Counted from the stretch's first letter, positions 1 to 9,904 are shown. The stretch: DNA of 64,000 nt from Doryteuthis pealeii (GCA_023376005.1 CM042162.1:91340137-91404136); one strand, 5' to 3'. Translations and numbers: made by a program. Notes: generated by a model not told the origin, from the sequence alone.

Positions 1-32
1 GAATGACCAATGGAATGACCAAAAGAATTCAC

Positions 33-266
33 CTGAGAGAATTTATCCTCAACTGAGAATCGGTTTTCAGGGTCAATGTATGCTTGGAAATTGAGTTGGC
101 TGAATCGGCCATTAAATGGCACGGGTCCAATATGGTTACTATCTTGTTGGGTAAGTTCTGCAAATTTGCGGACACTGGGAGCACCATATTTCTTTACCCA
201 CATCTGCAAGGCGCCACCAGAATGGTCATGGCACTGGTCTTTGGACTGATAAAGCAAGTTTATCGC
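33..266 (-). CDS. Beta-carbonic anhydrase, downstream exon (partial gene)
   Basis: Internal coding exon of a beta-class carbonic anhydrase, the zinc enzyme that interconverts CO2 and bicarbonate. Read on the minus strand it follows a polypyrimidine tract and cag acceptor at 269-267 and encodes 78 codons in phase 0. It starts AINLLYQSKDQ, directly continuing the HSDCK end of the upstream exon at 2600-2821. Near its end is AYIDPENRFSVEDKFSQ, the conserved stretch seen in animal beta-CAs. A donor CAG|GTGAAT sits at 33/32. The frame also stays open past it (VNS...), so the exon could run a few codons further, but the 234-bp phase-0 exon is the simpler reading. The remaining C-terminal exon or exons, with the family's usual HALWFDI-type end, lie left of the window. 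No frameshift or stop is seen. The family is cytosolic or mitochondrial in animals; the sequence here does not show which. Confidence 0.85.
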
Positions 267-441
267 CTGAAAAAAAAAAATATTCAAACAAAATTGTAGA
301 AAAAAAAACAAGATAAAAAAATAAATAAAATACAAGTATAGAATTTATCATACGAGGGTTGTTCAAAAAGATCTAAGACTCACCCAGAAAGATATTCATA
401 CAAAATATAGAATACAAAATGAGATAAAAATAAAATACAAG

Positions 442-1736
442 CAGAGATGCTGATTGGTATGCATCTCTGCATCCCTGATGCACAAAAATCTAAAAGGATG
501 CAGTAGAATTTTACCCATGCATCCCACTTTTTCTTCCCTTACCATTTCAAGCTAACTGTAAATACATTTCAATAGTTTTTTTCGAAATGAATTACACAGG
601 ATAGGTGTAACATAATGGACCCGGGAACACCTATATTTGTGGCCTTGTGCCAGACACACAGAGAAACCTTAAAAAAAAATTTAAAAAAAAATGTAGTACT
701 GATTCTCTGATATTACCGGGTGGTCTTTGAAGAATCGTCCCGAAAAGAAATAAAAAAACTTTAACGAGATTTTGGCGACATGGGGTCTACGTTTAACGAA
801 AACCCAGTATTCTTGACGGCTAAGTGTCCTTTGATCTAGAGGGTCGTGAACTCTCTTTGATCGGATCATTAGAACGAATAGAATATTCTTTTCCTTTTGG
901 AAAGGAATGGATTGTTCTAGATGGAAATATTCTTCTGGATTGTTCCTTTGAGATAGTATATAAGGAACCCGACTAAAAACCCAGTCAGAAGAGTCAGCAA
1001 CAGTCAAGGCAGTTGGCCAGGTGAGTTGGTGCTGGGATCGGTGAATGATCTGTTGTCGCTGAGAATGAAAAAAGGGCTGGCCTTAATATTTACCAACTGA
1101 CGAAAGTTTGTCACCCACAAGGACTGAAACTCTAAGGACCATAGGAAGATATCAATTAAACTGACACTCTCTCTCGAAGTTAAGAAGCTGAAATTGAAAT
1201 TACTCCAATAAACTCATGAAAAATAGACTCGGCGTTATAGTCATCGTTACTACGAAAAATACTACGACAGTATTGTGAATGGGACACTATCCCTCTTACC
1301 ACTAGACACCCCTGGAGATAGTCAATTGACCGTGACTAAGAGCTTGCAGCGTGCGTAAGGTGATACCATCCCTGACCACGCGAAGAAGCGTGGAAGAATT
1401 CACTTAATAGAGACGACAACTACTAGAGATTCTGTGTGGAGTTGTAAACAACCCCAGAAGTTTACATGCCTTGTGAGCAACCAGCGACCAGTGAATAACT
1501 TTTGATAGTGGAGTCCACAGTATAAAGACGCACAAGTGTAAAGCGCATTGTGAAGAAAGACACCACAATGTTACGTATACGAATTAGCAACGTGACAAAA
1601 GCCGGCCACGTTACATAGGTTACAAGATAGGGGTTAACCGGCTTTAGTTGGGACCCATAGATTTTTCTGGGGATTCATTCAAAGCAAATATGTGCATTCT
1701 AGGACGCACCAAATCAAAAAGCTATCAGCATCACTG
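442..1736 (+). mobile_element. Short-TIR MITE (GATGCTGAT family), split by an LTR
   Basis: The left part is 442-605 and the right part 1616-1736. The ends are CAGAGATGCTGAT and, on the opposite strand, CAGTGATGCTGAT. A 6-bp direct repeat TACAAG flanks the whole (436-441 and 1737-1742). Uninterrupted or partial relatives lie at 35358-35633, 38052-38354 and 46651-46940, which shows that 606-1615 is an insertion. The element sits inside the carbonic anhydrase intron. Its superfamily is uncertain. Confidence 0.75.
606..1615 (+). mobile_element. Solo LTR, about 1010 bp, with 4-bp TSD
   Basis: The segment starts TGTAAC and ends GTTACA (TG...CA termini). It is flanked by TAGG on both sides (602-605 and 1616-1619). 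Sister copies of the host MITE read straight through 'ggataggttacaa' at this point, so the empty site is visible. A TATA-like box (agtatataagg, about 953-963) and an AATAAA-type signal near 1207 fit an LTR promoter and polyadenylation region. No internal retrotransposon genes are present, so it is best read as a recombination-derived solo LTR. The family (Gypsy, BEL or other) cannot be told without the internal region. Confidence 0.75.
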
Positions 1737-2152
1737 TACAAGTAGAGAATTTTTAACATACATGAGGGTTGTTCAAAAAGATCAAAGACTCAACAAGAAA
1801 GAAGAAAATAAATGGAGGAAAGATCTAGGGGGTCAGGGGGTCAAAAATGGCAGTATAGAGTGACAGGGTGCCATTACGAGCAGTTAATAAATAACATGTT
1901 TTATAAAATCATAATGATAAAATATCTCTCTTTCTCTCCCTGTTTACTACTACTTGACGATCGAACGGTAAAATAAAAACGTTGACAAAGAAACAAATTG
2001 ACTTGTGCCCAAGTTGTTTTTAAAATCCAAAACATGGTTACCCGGATCTTAATCTAAGGGTCGTTTCCATACACTAAGAAGCTACGACCCACTATGTTAC
2101 CGTATTAATCAAAATCTGGTAGCAAAAAAATCTCTCCAACAGTTTCATCCTT

Positions 2153-2155
<3 letters not shown>

Positions 2156-2203
<48 letters not shown>
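2156..2203. repeat. (TA)n microsatellite
   Basis: Uninterrupted TA dinucleotide run of about 48 bp inside the carbonic anhydrase intron. Confidence 0.95.
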
Positions 2204-2205
<2 letters not shown>

Positions 2206-2599
2206 ACACATACCCAACTACTGCTTTGCTGTTTGGTGGGAGTGTAGAGAAAATTAATTTGTAACATCTGTATTTTAGCAGGTGTGTGTTCTTGGGTAGC
2301 AAATCTTAAATTTAAATGTCTTGGAATTTTATAGTTGTCTATTTGTTTATATTAATAGCCAAACTCCTTCTTCTAATGTTGTTTGTTAGATTTTTGATAG
2401 TGTGTGTGTGTGATTTACTTTCTATTCTTATATATATATATGTTTTGTAAGGGGAATTTGGGTAGGAGACCAATCATAAATAAGCAATACAGACTCTTAA
2501 GGTAAGAGTAAATCCTATGCAACAATAGAAAGAAAAAAGAAAAAAGAAAGAAAGAAAAAAGAAAGAAAAAAAAAAGAAAAAAACTAAAGAAATTCTAAC

Positions 2600-2821
2600 C
2601 TTGCAATCTGAATGTCCACAGACAAAGATATGCCTGACATTAGTGGAACATGACAATTCCAATGCAGCTGGTTCTGTTGTCACAGAGTCATACGATACTG
2701 TTTCCACGGCTGGAACAAAATTTCCAGCATTTCGGACAATGAATGTCTCTCCAACATCCAAATTGGCAAAACGAGAAGTTAGAATCCGACTGTCAATGCA
2801 CGTAATAAACAAGGAGGAAGG
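2600..2821 (-). CDS. Beta-carbonic anhydrase, active-site exon (partial gene)
   Basis: Coding exon of a beta-class carbonic anhydrase, 74 codons, phase 0 at both ends. It is bounded by a tttcag acceptor (2824-2822) and an AAG|GTTAGA donor (2600/2599). It encodes the whole zinc site: TCIDSR supplies the first cysteine ligand and the Asp-Arg dyad, and CGHSDC supplies the histidine and second cysteine ligands. Between them are the family hallmarks RFANLDVGETFIVRNAGN and a TEPAALEL segment. The first codons read PSSLFITC, so the true start lies in an upstream exon, further right on this strand, that I could not find in the window. The exon joins in frame to 33-266. All catalytic residues are intact, so the gene looks functional. 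Confidence 0.92.
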
Positions 2822-3026
2822 CTGAAAGAGAAAATGAAAAAGAAAGACAATGAAATAAAAGGCTGAAATTGTTTTGGATTTAAATTCATGGAATCTATCA
2901 AAACGAACAAAAAAAAAGTGGTTATTCTATAGAAATTGATGGTCTAATACAATTTCTGTCATTCATGCCAATGTAAAAAATCCTATTATACCTATATTAT
3001 AAGAGCATAGTGTAATGGTTAGAGTC

Positions 3027-3457
3027 GTTATAAACAGAATTATCTCCCTTGTAAAGAAAAAAATCAGGTAATCTGAACATTAGCTACATAAATGAGAGTA
3101 ACCTCTCCTGGTTTCTTTCACTTTGAGGAGGCTGTCTGTTTTAGTCAGCCATTTTCATTTCACCAAAAATCAACACTGAAAATACGAATTTGTTCGAATC
3201 AATACTACTGAATGTTTTAACACAAAAATATCATAAAATGTGTTCTTAATTGTGCTTGTGCATTATTTGAAATTAACTTGTTATTAAGAACACATTTTAT
3301 GATATTTTCGTTTTAAAACTTTCAGTTTTATTGATTATGGTGAAATGAAAATGGCCGACCAAAAGTGAAAGAAACAAGGGGAGGTTACTCCTTTATGTAG
3401 CTAATGTTTAGATTACCTGATTTTTTTCCTTACAAGGGAGATAATTCCGTTTATAAA
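3027..3457. mobile_element. Foldback element with long inverted arms
   Basis: The outer arms pair around gttataaac(a)gaattatctccc (from 3027) and gggagataattccgtttataaac (to about 3457), continuing inward through the atcaggtaatct, tagctacata, tttctttcac and gccattttcatttcacc segments. A second inner hairpin centres on aagaacacattttatgata. No coding capacity is seen. The left flank (tgtaatggttagagtcgt) resembles the head of the window's tRNA-derived SINE, which suggests insertion into one. Confidence 0.75.
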
Positions 3458-3474
3458 CTATAAATGGAAGACAA

Positions 3475-4064
3475 GTGAAGAAGAGAAAGGTGCTATTCAC
3501 AGAATTGCGTCCAGGTCTCCTGCCTTTAAAAACGCTAGACGGTGATAGGTGAAAAAACAACCCGCTTTATGAATGAAGTACCAGCTGAAAAAAAAAAAAA
3601 AAAACAGCCAGCACTAAAGGCGTTTTTTTTTTTTGACAAGTAAATATTTTAACCCTCTCCTCTTTAAAATATTTTAAGGAGGGGGCTAAATATTTACATT
3701 TACTTGTCGATAAAAATATGGCTTACTTTTAACGTCTTCAAACCACTAAAAAAAAAAATAAAATAAAATAAAAAATAATTTGTTGATAAAAACGCCTTCA
3801 ATCAGCTAAAAAAAATTTTTTTTAATTTTTTTTCAGTATTTTCCTTTTATTTTAATTTTTTTTCAACATACAATTACAAATAAAAAATGTAAACATTTTT
3901 TTGGTATTTTTATTTTATTTGTATACTGATGATGGTTTTTTGGTGCTTCAGCTAGGGACTTCATTCGTAGGGTGGGGTTGTTTTTTTCCAGCAATCACCA
4001 CCTAGCGTTTTTTTGAGGCAGGAGGCCGGGACGCAATTCTGTGAATAGCACCTTTTCTTTTCAC
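3475..4064. mobile_element. Foldback element (GGTCTCCTGCCT family), about 590 bp
   Basis: Inverted arms: gtgaagaagagaaaggtgct...gaattgcgtcc at the left and ggacgcaattctgtgaatagc...tttcac at the right. Both arms carry the gtctcctgcct and acgctag motifs. The interior is A/T homopolymer-rich. Related copies are at 23095-23575 and, partially, at 25030-25130. Confidence 0.75.
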
Positions 4065-4077
4065 TTATTATATTTTC

Positions 4078-4307
4078 GGACCATAAGACCTTTAGGCACC
4101 CCTTTTGCGATCTCAATTCATAAGGACATTTTTTTTCATTTACACCATCAAAATTCAGTTGCTTGTTAACAGACGATTTTTAGTTTTTTTTTTAAATTAT
4201 AAAACTAACACCTAACCCTAACCCCAAACAAACAACCGGATTTTGAGGGTATAAATGAAAAAAATGTCCTTATGAATAGAGATCGCAAAAGGAGTGCCTA
4301 AAGGTCC
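4078..4307. mobile_element. Small foldback element with telomere-like core
   Basis: The arms ggaccataagacctttaggc (left) and gcctaaaggtcc (right) continue inward through gcgatct...ataaggacatttttttcat. The centre holds cctaaccctaacccc. A stretch of about 50 bp (gggagataattccgtttataaac and flanks) at 3431-3480 recurs directly at 4334-4389, bracketing this cluster. Confidence 0.7.
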
Positions 4308-4747
4308 ATATTTTCTATTCCATTATTATACCTTACAAAGGGAGATAATTCCGTTTATAAACTATAAATAAAATGGAAGACGAGTGAAAAGAAAGACAAA
4401 ACATGTTTTTTTCCTATGATGTTGATTCAAGGACAAATGTGAAATAAAATCCAGTTTTATAGATTAGTCTATAAATCTCAGGTTTATGTGAAGAAAGAAA
4501 GAATAGAAAGAAAGAAAGACAATAAAAGAAGAAAAATTGATTAAAAACATCAAGATAATATATCAAAGAATTATACGCAAGAAAAGAAAAGAAAAGAAAA
4601 GAAAAGAATGGGAGGAAAAAGATTTACACAAACAGACGTAGATTTTCTCCAGAGAAATAAAAAAATTTTTTTTTTTTTAAATTTTAAAAATCATAATTTA
4701 GATCTGTTATTTTCTAAGTCATGGTAATGTCTAATTTTTTTTTCTTC

Positions 4748-5428
4748 AATAATATCATCATCATCATCATCATCATGTCACGCGCGTGCAGCATGGATAT
4801 CCATGACAATCTTTCGCCAACCTTCCCTATTACTCATGGCCTCTGGGAGGTCCTCTGCGCAGCATCCAGAATCTTCGCATAGTTGGTCAATGTAGGTCCT
4901 TAGCGGGCGTCCTACGTTAGCATGTCCAGGTGTTGGCTTCCACAGGAGAACGTCGCTTATGAGCTCATCCCCGCTTCTCCAGCAGTGTCCTGCATGCCTA
5001 GTCTGTCTCACCCGGATGGTTTGTGAGAGGGGGGGCAGGTGACCATATAGTTGCTTCTTAGTGGGGTATTGCTTCCATGACTTGTTTAGGACTACTTACA
5101 GCATTCTTGTGCAGGTACCATCTAGCTTATTCTCAAGGTGCTTTGTCAGGGTCCAGGTGGTGCAGCCATACAGCAGCACTGATATAACCACAGCCTGGAA
5201 GAATTGTTGCTTTAGCTTGTCAGTGAGATCGGATCTCCATATTACTAATAGTCCATTTGTGGCCTCCCATGCCTTTCCCATTCGTGTATTAACATCACTT
5301 TCTGTGGATGAGATATTACTATCTAGGTAAGTGAACTGTTCTACTGGCTTAAGAGGCTTACTGTCCTGGGAATTTCTCAAAGATATTTGAAAGCATTTTT
5401 TATAAACATACAATGTTTGCAGATCCAT
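4748..5428 (-). pseudogene. RTE-like non-LTR retrotransposon, 3' end
   Basis: Minus-strand fragment of a non-LTR retrotransposon reverse transcriptase C-terminal region, ending at its 3' microsatellite (ATG/TGA repeats, 4751-4776). Recognisable stretches are FTYLDSNISSTESDVN, SVLLYGCTTWTLTKHL, RHAGHCWRSGDELISDVLLW and GRPLRTYIDQLCEDSGC, which follow the family in that order. The frame runs through with one premature TAA at 5098-5096 and ends naturally near 4778. The 5' part, including the endonuclease and catalytic RT domains, is absent, as expected for 5' truncation. Other fragments of the family are at 23620-23945 and 41680-41860. Not functional. Confidence 0.85.
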
Positions 5429-5553
5429 AAGATTAAATAAAGAAATGTTGGATTAACTGGATTAACAATGGAGATTTTGTGGAAAGAGAATTTTGATGTT
5501 CAAAAGTAATTGGACCATGATAAAAAAAATTAAGAAAACATCTGATGCCCAAG

Positions 5554-5880
5554 TGTTGGAATTTTTGTGTTATAAGGCATGTGCCAAATGGTCACTTCTA
5601 AATATAGACTTGCTGACTACCATGTGACTAGCCTTGTTGTCCAATCACTGGCAGTCCTCTGCTGCTGTTGTTGTATTTATACTGGATAATTCTAATCTTA
5701 GCTCATTACTACTTGGATCTTCTTGGACGACGGAATGTAGTACTATACCACAGGACTTATTGACTTACCACAGGATACTATACCACAGGACTTATGACTT
5801 ACCACAGGACTTATTGACTTACTTACTTATTTACTTTAAGTTCTTTTACAACTGGCCAAGGATGGCGGCCAGATACTTAA
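5554..5880 (+). mobile_element. Dispersed element M (diverged copy) with tandem expansion
   Basis: It begins tgttggaatttttgtgttataag, contains caaatggtcac...catgtgactag...ccaatcactggcag, and ends near ggccaaggatggcggcc. These landmarks match, in order, the element around the 39-bp arrays (8633-9655) and its unexpanded copy at 30749-31022. Between them, 5746-5826 is a short tandem array of about 20 bp units (accacaggacttattgactt and variants). Assignment to the family is by landmark order, not full alignment. Confidence 0.5.
5746..5826 (+). repeat. Short tandem array, about 20-bp units
   Basis: About four imperfect units of accacaggacttattgactt, some carrying an extra actat. It lies at the point in element M where other copies carry the 39-bp array. 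Confidence 0.7.
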
Positions 5881-6200
5881 CACCAAGGAAGCAGACAACC
5901 GCAATAGAAGAAGAAAGATCATCCAGATATGAAGAAACAGACACCCTAAACGAAAGAACACTGAAAGAATAATCCCGAATGGACAATGAAAGATGAAGCA
6001 GAGAAAATGATGATGGAAGAAGAAGTAAGAATTTAAGAAGTAGTATAGAACAGATGATTTTGAAGGCCGCATTCTACCTTAAGGCTGCATGTTCCCCACT
6101 CCTGACATTTCAACTGAAATAATTGCAAATCGTTTTATTAACACAAAGGCTGAATCTTGACATTTTGTAATAAAATATAGAAACTCCAACAACCAGAAAA
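5881..6200. other. No gene recognised
   Basis: Purine-rich and AT-rich sequence without recognisable coding or repeat identity, apart from an A/G-rich patch near 5900-6050. Confidence 0.5.
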
Positions 6201-6431
6201 TATTTAATACTACAACAATATGTATTATTTAGATTTTTCAGACTGTTGTCCTCATCTTTATTGTTATATGTACATTAAATATTTAACACTACAACAATAT
6301 GTATTATTTTGATTTTTCAGACTGTTCTCATCTTTATTGTCACATGTACGTCAAATATTTAACACTACAACAATATGTATTATTTTGATTTTTCAGACTG
6401 TTGTCCTCATCTTTATTGTCATATGTACATT
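6201..6431. repeat. Three tandem units of about 76-79 bp
   Basis: Units start at 6201, 6280 and 6356. Each reads tatttaa(t/c)act acaacaatatg ... tttttcagactgt(tgtc)ctcatctttattg and ends at a tgtac(a/g)t. The last unit runs into the 3' part of a dispersed repeat (tgccctcgggccttcttcag, to about 6475), so the array is a local triplication of that repeat's end. Confidence 0.85.
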
Positions 6432-6480
6432 TCGGCTAATGTGCCCTCGGGCCTTCTTCAGGTGTTAATTGTCAAACTCG
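6432..6480 (-). repeat. Dispersed repeat end (GPPEG-like motif)
   Basis: The minus strand reads cctgaagaaggcccgagggcacat. Relatives are at 28990-29110 and 52540-52630 on the + strand, followed there by an 'acaataaagatgaggacaacagtcc'-like tail. The repeat class is unknown. Confidence 0.5.
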
Positions 6481-6792
6481 AGAACCTTCTTGTTAAACTC
6501 AGGGGCATTCACAGAACTTCAAACCGAACTCTTTATTCAATCCACAGTGGTTGACTGTTTTCATTCCATGACTGGGTGCAAGTGTTAAGCTATGTTAAGT
6601 ATTCTATATTATTATCACCCTTGGCCAGGATTGAACCTGCAACATCGAGATGATTGTCACTTAAAACTGTATTAACTTGACCCTTATATCTGTTGCACTA
6701 GGTGTCCAATTGGGTATAACAAGAAAGCCGAGGATAAAAGTCCAAAAATTCTAAAATATATCAATAATTGGCTTATGTCACCAGTTCATAGA

Positions 6793-6905
6793 AGTGTGTG
6801 GTGTAATGATTAGAGTCATAGGAAACAAGAGTAGTATATATATTTACCAACCCCTCTGCACGAGCAGGATGTGACACAAGGTCAATTTCTTAAGCGGAGT
6901 TCAAA
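6793..6905. mobile_element. SINE V fragments, head and tail
   Basis: At 6793-6830 there is a + strand tRNA-like head (tgtggtgtaatgattagagtcat). At 6836-6905 there is a minus-strand tail (accaacccctctgcacgagcaggatgtgacacaaggtcaa). Two partial copies abut in opposite orientations. Confidence 0.6.
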
Positions 6906-7093
6906 ATTCTATTGACTGTTCTTTGAGCCACTTTACTACTGATCCGCATCCTCTATTTTTAGCGCCTTAAGACTTATCTCTTCTGCCTCATGAAAGAGAG
7001 TTTGAGAGGCAAACATTATTCCAGTGACGAGGAAGTGAAATCGCTTTTCTGCAATCTGTTTTTTCCTGGGATATCATTACACAGAAATAAGTT

Positions 7094-7385
7094 ATATATA
7101 TTTACCAACCCCTCCGCACGAGCAGGATGTGACACAAGGTCAATTTCTTAAGCGGAGTTCAACAGGTTTGAATTCAGAGTTTTCTTTCTCCTAGACCAGT
7201 TGCCTAACCAAGGTTAAAGAGCCCAGTCTGCCCTGCTATTTATCCATAGCTGGAGGGAGAGTAGGATTCATACCTTTCCCAAGGGTATTAGCGCTAAGTG
7301 AAATGCAATTACCACATACAGGATTTGAACTCAGGGCGACGAGTCCATTTCTCATGACTTTAACCATTACACCACATGCTACAAG
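7094..7385 (-). mobile_element. tRNA-derived SINE, family V (near full length)
   Basis: The minus strand reads an A-box-like head (gtgtaatggttaaagtcat), then a B-box-like gagttcaaatcctg. The body follows (cacttagcgctaatacccttgg, agcccagtctgccc in complement), then the tail gaccttgtgtcacatcctgctcgtgcggaggggttggtaaata with a TA run. The order head, B box, body, AT-tail is that of a Pol III SINE. The best other full copy is 44553-44817. Confidence 0.8.
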
Positions 7386-7977
7386 TGTAGTATAACGGTA
7401 AGGTCACAGTACCAATGTGTATTTGTGGCAAACCCCGGAACGATATATGTCATATGAGCCAACTCAAGTTCTAGCAGCAGTTATCGTTGTTAGTAGCCGT
7501 TAGGTCAAGGAACAACATACACACAAGTTGTACAGTCACAAGGGGCTTAGTATTTATTTCCAGGCTCGTGGACTCTTTTTCAGAGAGAGAAGGAGAGAAA
7601 GAGAAAGAGAGAGGGTACGGTTAAATTATTCTACCTTCTAACATGGTACCATCTTTTGTACTGCTGTCCCACACGAGGGACCAGGCATGTCTGACACCTG
7701 CTACGGCCAAAAGGAAAAGAGAGCGATCTCCTTCTTCCGTTACTCATCACTTCTCTTTCTGGTCAACATCCAGAACTTCCGGTTTTAACTTTCAAATCCC
7801 CTTCTGGGGTCATTCCTTGGTCAAGTTACTGGAACCCTGTTGTGTGTTTACTCTTCCAAATTTTAACTTTTGTTTGATCTTTTTTCTTCTTCCTCTCTTT
7901 CGCTAGAAATCCGAACACAGCTTTATTTTTAATCTCAAATTTTGGTAGACCCTAATAATTATGCTACAATGGGTTCG
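7386..7977. other. No gene recognised
   Basis: Apart from an AG-rich patch at 7578-7612 I see no coding or repeat identity here. Confidence 0.5.
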
Positions 7978-8145
7978 TCGACCAGAGTTCAAATCCTGGA
8001 CAAAGCTGTTTGTATTTCACATAGCGCTGATACCCTTGAGAAAGATATGAATCCTACTACACTCTCTCCAGCTATGGGTAAATAGTAGGGCAGACTGGGC
8101 TCTTCAATCTTGGTATGGCAACCAGTCTAGGAGAAGGAAAACTAG
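7978..8145 (+). mobile_element. SINE V, 3'-truncated copy
   Basis: It starts at the B-box region (gagttcaaatcctgg) and runs through the tagcgctgatacccttgag body to ctaggagaaggaaaact. Its reverse complement is the last recognisable part of the inverted copy at 17510-17642, which defines the left limit of the triplicated segment. Confidence 0.75.
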
Positions 8146-8332
8146 TTACCTAGCCAATGTTAAAGAGTCCAGCATGCCCTACTATATACCTATAGCCAAG
8201 CAGAGAATAGTTGGATTCATACCTTTCCCAAGGGCATTAGCGCTATGCGAAATGCAAGGAGACACATCTAGGATTTGAACTCTTCACGCTGTGTCCATTT
8301 CCAATGATGATAACCATTACACAATGCTGCTC
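8146..8332 (-). mobile_element. SINE V, partial copy
   Basis: Minus strand: head region (tgtgtaatggttatcatcattgg), B-box-like gagttcaaatcct, then the cgctaatgcccttggg body. It is mirrored in the inverted copy around 17335-17510. Confidence 0.7.
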
Positions 8333-8451
8333 CATTAAAAAGGTTTTAATGAAGCATAATAACCTAGAAAGTTTCTTTTTAGTTTTTTTTTTATTATACA
8401 AGCCAAAAACTTCAGGCTGATGATTGCTGCAATTTGCATGCATTTAAAAGT

Positions 8452-8604
8452 TCCATAGACCAGTTCTCATACCAAAACCCAATCTGCCCTACTATTTACA
8501 CATAGCTTGGAGGAGAACAGTGGGATTCGTACCTTTCCCAAAGGTATTAGCGCTATGAGAAATGTGAACAGCCACATCCAGGATTTGAACACACCACAAT
8601 TGCC
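8452..8604 (-). mobile_element. SINE V, partial copy
   Basis: The minus strand holds the gttcaaatcctgg B-box-like motif and the tagcgctaataccttt body. It is mirrored near 17085-17225. Confidence 0.65.
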
Positions 8605-8632
8605 TTCACTAAAAAGGTCTTAATGAAGCGCA

Positions 8633-9655
8633 TGTTGGAATTATTCTGGTATAAGATGTGCTCAAATTCCCCACCAAGATTTATAGACTGGCCAAGGTCA
8701 CATGATTTACTCCTGCAGCCAATCACTAAGTATACTGCGTGGAAGACACACTATTTAAACCCCCCCAATGGTCATAATTACAATTGCGCACACTGAACAC
8801 GGACATAGGATTTACCGGATCTTTACCAATACTCAGGAAGGACTTATACGATTACCAGAGGAACCAAAGGATTCATCGTCGAGGGACTCTTTACCAGAGG
8901 AACCAAAGGGTTCATCGTCGAGGGACTCTTTACCAGAGGAACCAAAGGTTCATCGTCGAGGGACTCTTTACCAGAGAACCAAAGGGTTCATCGTCGAGGG
9001 ACTCTTTACCAGAGGAACCAAAGGGTTCATCGTCGAGGGACTCTTTACCAGAGGAACCAAAGGTTCATCGTCGAGGGACACTTTACCAGAGGAACCAAGG
9101 ATTCATCGTCGAGGGACTCTTACCAGAGGAACCAAAGGATTCTCTTTACCAGAGGAACCAAAGGATTCATCGTCGAGGGCTCTTTACCAGAGAACCAAAG
9201 GATTCATCGTCGAGGGTCTCTTTACCAGAGAACCAAAGGTTCATCGTCGAGGGTCATCGTCGAGGTCTCTTTACCAGAAGAACCAAAGGATTCATCGTCG
9301 TCGAGGGTCTCTTTACCAGAGGAACCAAAGGATTCATCGTCGAGGGTCTCTTTACCAGAGGAACCAAAGGATTCATTATCGTGGGACTCTTTACCAGAGG
9401 AACCAAAGAATTCATTATCGAGGGTCTCTTTACCAGAGGAACCAAAGAATTCATTATCGAGGGTCTCTTTACCAGAGGAACCAAAGAATTCATTATCGAG
9501 GGTCTCTTTACCAGAGGAACCAAAGAATTCATTATCGAGGGTCTCTTTACCAGAGGAACCAAAGGATTCATTATCGAGGGTCTGTTTAACAGGGATCCAA
9601 TTCCGCTGGATAAGCACTCCTACTTTAAGGCCAAAGGATGGCCCATAAAAACTTA
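8633..9655 (+). mobile_element. Dispersed element M, expanded by a 39-bp array
   Basis: Left flank 8633-8850: tgttggaattattctggtataag...ccaccaagatttatagactgg...ccaatcactaagtatactg...cactatttaaac. Right flank 9591-9655: agggatccaattccgctgg...ggccaaaggatggccca. The same flanks, joined without an array, make up 30749-31022. No protein is recognised. Confidence 0.75.
8850..9590 (+). repeat. 39-bp minisatellite, copy 1 (about 19 units)
   Basis: The unit is about 39 bp: ggactctttaccagagg, then aaccaaaggattcatcgtc, then gag. Type I units (attcatcgtcgaggg) fill the left part. Type II units (attcattatcgagggtctc) fill the right part from about 9400. The unit at 9372-9390 has a private variant, attatcgtggg. 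Because 39 is divisible by three and the unit has no stops, several frames on both strands stay open, giving 13-residue peptide repeats. Unit-to-unit indels break each frame, so I treat the array as non-coding. Confidence 0.95.
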
Positions 9656-9904
9656 ACAGCGTAGTGACCTAGAAAGCCCAAAACTTGAGGCTGATGATTG
9701 TTGCAACTTGTATGCATTTAAAAGTTTCATTGCGACAATAACATATTGCAACAATTGGCAATGAACGTTTCCTTTCATCAAAACAACTTGGAAACAAACC
9801 AACAAAATGATTACACACTAATTAAGCTAGTTTTTATTTGTATTTTTTAAAAAGACTACAGTAAATTATTACTGAAGTTCTTTTTATACAACTGACACAG
9901 AAAG

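Larger units (their letters stand above)
267..2599 (-). other. Beta-carbonic anhydrase intron with nested elements
   Basis: GT-AG intron on the minus strand: GTTAGA donor just below 2600, cag acceptor at 269-267. It contains a short-TIR MITE (442-1736) split by a solo LTR (606-1615), a TA microsatellite (about 2156-2203) and an A/G-rich tract (2527-2583). I recognise nothing at 1740-2150 and 2205-2520 beyond AT-rich sequence. Confidence 0.8.

Noticed and set aside
84..299. 71-residue plus-strand open frame
   Set aside because: Shadow of the carbonic anhydrase exon on the other strand.
681..1007. 108-residue minus-strand open frame
   Set aside because: Lies wholly inside the solo LTR and antisense to its TATA box; no homology seen.
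5634..5972. 112-residue open frame with tyrosine/leucine repeats
   Set aside because: Translation of the short tandem array in element M.
8850..9590. CRISPR-like regular repeats
   Set aside because: Units are head-to-tail with no unique spacers, and the window is clearly eukaryotic.
8768..9656. Overlapping long open frames (up to 290 codons, longer in copy 3) over the 39-bp arrays
   Set aside because: All follow from a stop-free 39-bp unit. Frames shift between units and are not conserved among the three copies.
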